Origin: Bicyclus anynana
Taxonomy: Eukaryota; Arthropoda; Insecta; Lepidoptera; Nymphalidae
Assembly: GCF_947172395.1 (NCBI RefSeq)
Contig: NC_069105.1
Location: forward strand, 10,995,971 to 11,059,970
Reading direction: 5' to 3'
DNA length: 64,000 nucleotides
The stretch's first letter is position 1; each line of letters begins with the position of its first letter. Under the pieces are notes generated by a model, which was given only the letters and a program-made list of their open reading frames with translations, searched no databases and had not been told where the DNA came from. A program made the position numbers and the translations under genes. This document shows positions 63,570-64,000 of this stretch, in pieces.

Positions 63570-63660
63570 AGACTGGTCCCGTGGTTTGCTGGTTCAGCTA
63601 CAGACAATGAGGTCCAGGGTTCAAATCCCGGATCAGGCCAAAAAACATTTTGGTATACTA
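63570..63660 (+). mobile_element. tRNA-headed SINE (unclassified)
   Basis: GACTGGTCCCGTGGTTTGCT then GGTCCAGGGTTCAAATCCCG gives A- and B-box-like sequences ~35 bp apart, followed by a short body. One copy here. Not a complete tRNA cloverleaf. Confidence 0.5.
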
Positions 63661-63945
63661 CAGTCATAAATGAAACAGTAGAACGATAAAACGTCAGCAT
63701 AAACTGATGTTTAGACGCATATGACTAAAATAATATTCTTTGGCAAGCGGTCTCACAACGAAAATAGACGTTCGAAAATATTGAATACTGTTGAAAAATA
63801 CACGTCAAACATGTTTGAGTAACGTCGACAAACACTGTCGGGCCGAAGATGCTACTTTTTAGGGTTCCGTATCCAAAAAAGCCGTACTTTGATGGCCAAA
63901 GTGTATTTCATAAAATGTTCAAAAATGTAGGTACTGCCTAAAAAC
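63661..63945. other. No gene; repeat start scrap
   Basis: TTTTTAGGGTTCCGTATCCA at ~63857 is a start fragment of the 35700-36133 repeat; otherwise unrecognised. Confidence 0.5.
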
Positions 63946-64000
63946 TTTTTTTTTATTTTATTCTTTACAAGTTAGCCCTTGACTACAACCTCACCTGATG
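63946..64000 (-). mobile_element. SINE A tail, running off the window
   Basis: TTATTCTTTACAAGTTAGCC then CTTGACTACAACCTCACCTG: the reversed SINE A 3' end and A-run. The rest lies beyond the window, so completeness is unknown. Confidence 0.85.

Overview
This window looks like repeat-rich, non-coding DNA from a lepidopteran (moth or butterfly) nuclear genome. It is AT-rich. Its interspersed repeats are the combination typical of Lepidoptera: short Helitron-like elements ending in CTAG, several tRNA-headed SINE families, and the 3' ends of RTE-type and CR1/Jockey-type LINEs. I cannot name the genus or chromosome. I found no host protein-coding exon, rRNA, true tRNA gene or CRISPR array that I could support. 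Every open reading frame with recognisable protein similarity is retrotransposon debris.

Family labels used in the entries (mine, for this window only): H1 = ~196-bp Helitron-like element whose 3' end reads GCGGGTGAAACCGCGCGGCGTCAGCTAG; H2 = ~225-bp Helitron-like element ending in GCGGGCGTCCGCTAG; H3 = longer relatives carrying microsatellites and a TAGGG-type minisatellite; H4 = a fourth CTAG-ended type. SINE A has a GCCTCCGTGGCGCAGTGG head and an AAGGGCTAACTTGTA tail. SINE B has an AGCCGTGATAGCCCAGTGG head and a TGATAATGATGATGA tail. SINE C carries CACCGAGGGGTGGTGGTTCG. SINE D, E and F are rarer tRNA-headed types.

Layout. 1-4.5 kb: a TIR element split by a Helitron, SINE A fragments, two RTE remnants and an H3 Helitron with a long (CAAA)n run. 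6.8-8.4 kb: a CR1/Jockey-like LINE 3' end and other LINE 3' UTRs. 9.3-19.6 kb: dense SINE B, C, D and E copies, a broken LINE, two back-to-back foldbacks, and a perfect palindrome inside a block flanked by 15-bp direct repeats. 20-33 kb: many H1/H2 copies, a SINE A carrying an internal inverted duplication, and a tandem Helitron array. 34-46 kb: more SINE B, two convergent RTE fragments, and an H4 cluster. 46-56 kb: long low-repeat stretches, a 907-bp H3 Helitron and full-length SINE A. 56.5-61 kb: the most structured part, with a MITE made of two perfect hairpins split by a LINE, a convergent SINE B pair, and a ~1.1-kb TIR element holding a C-rich array. 61-64 kb: mostly low-repeat sequence.

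How the elements relate. SINE A shares its 3' end with a LINE family present here, and SINE B shares its TGATAATGATGATGA tail with the RTE family. Each SINE was probably copied by the matching LINE. Several nested insertions let relative ages be read directly: Helitron in MITE, SINE in Helitron, LINE in MITE, LINE debris split by other DNA. I see no undescribed multi-gene system. The most interesting material is structural: foldbacks, minisatellite-bearing Helitrons and in-place rearrangements of SINEs.
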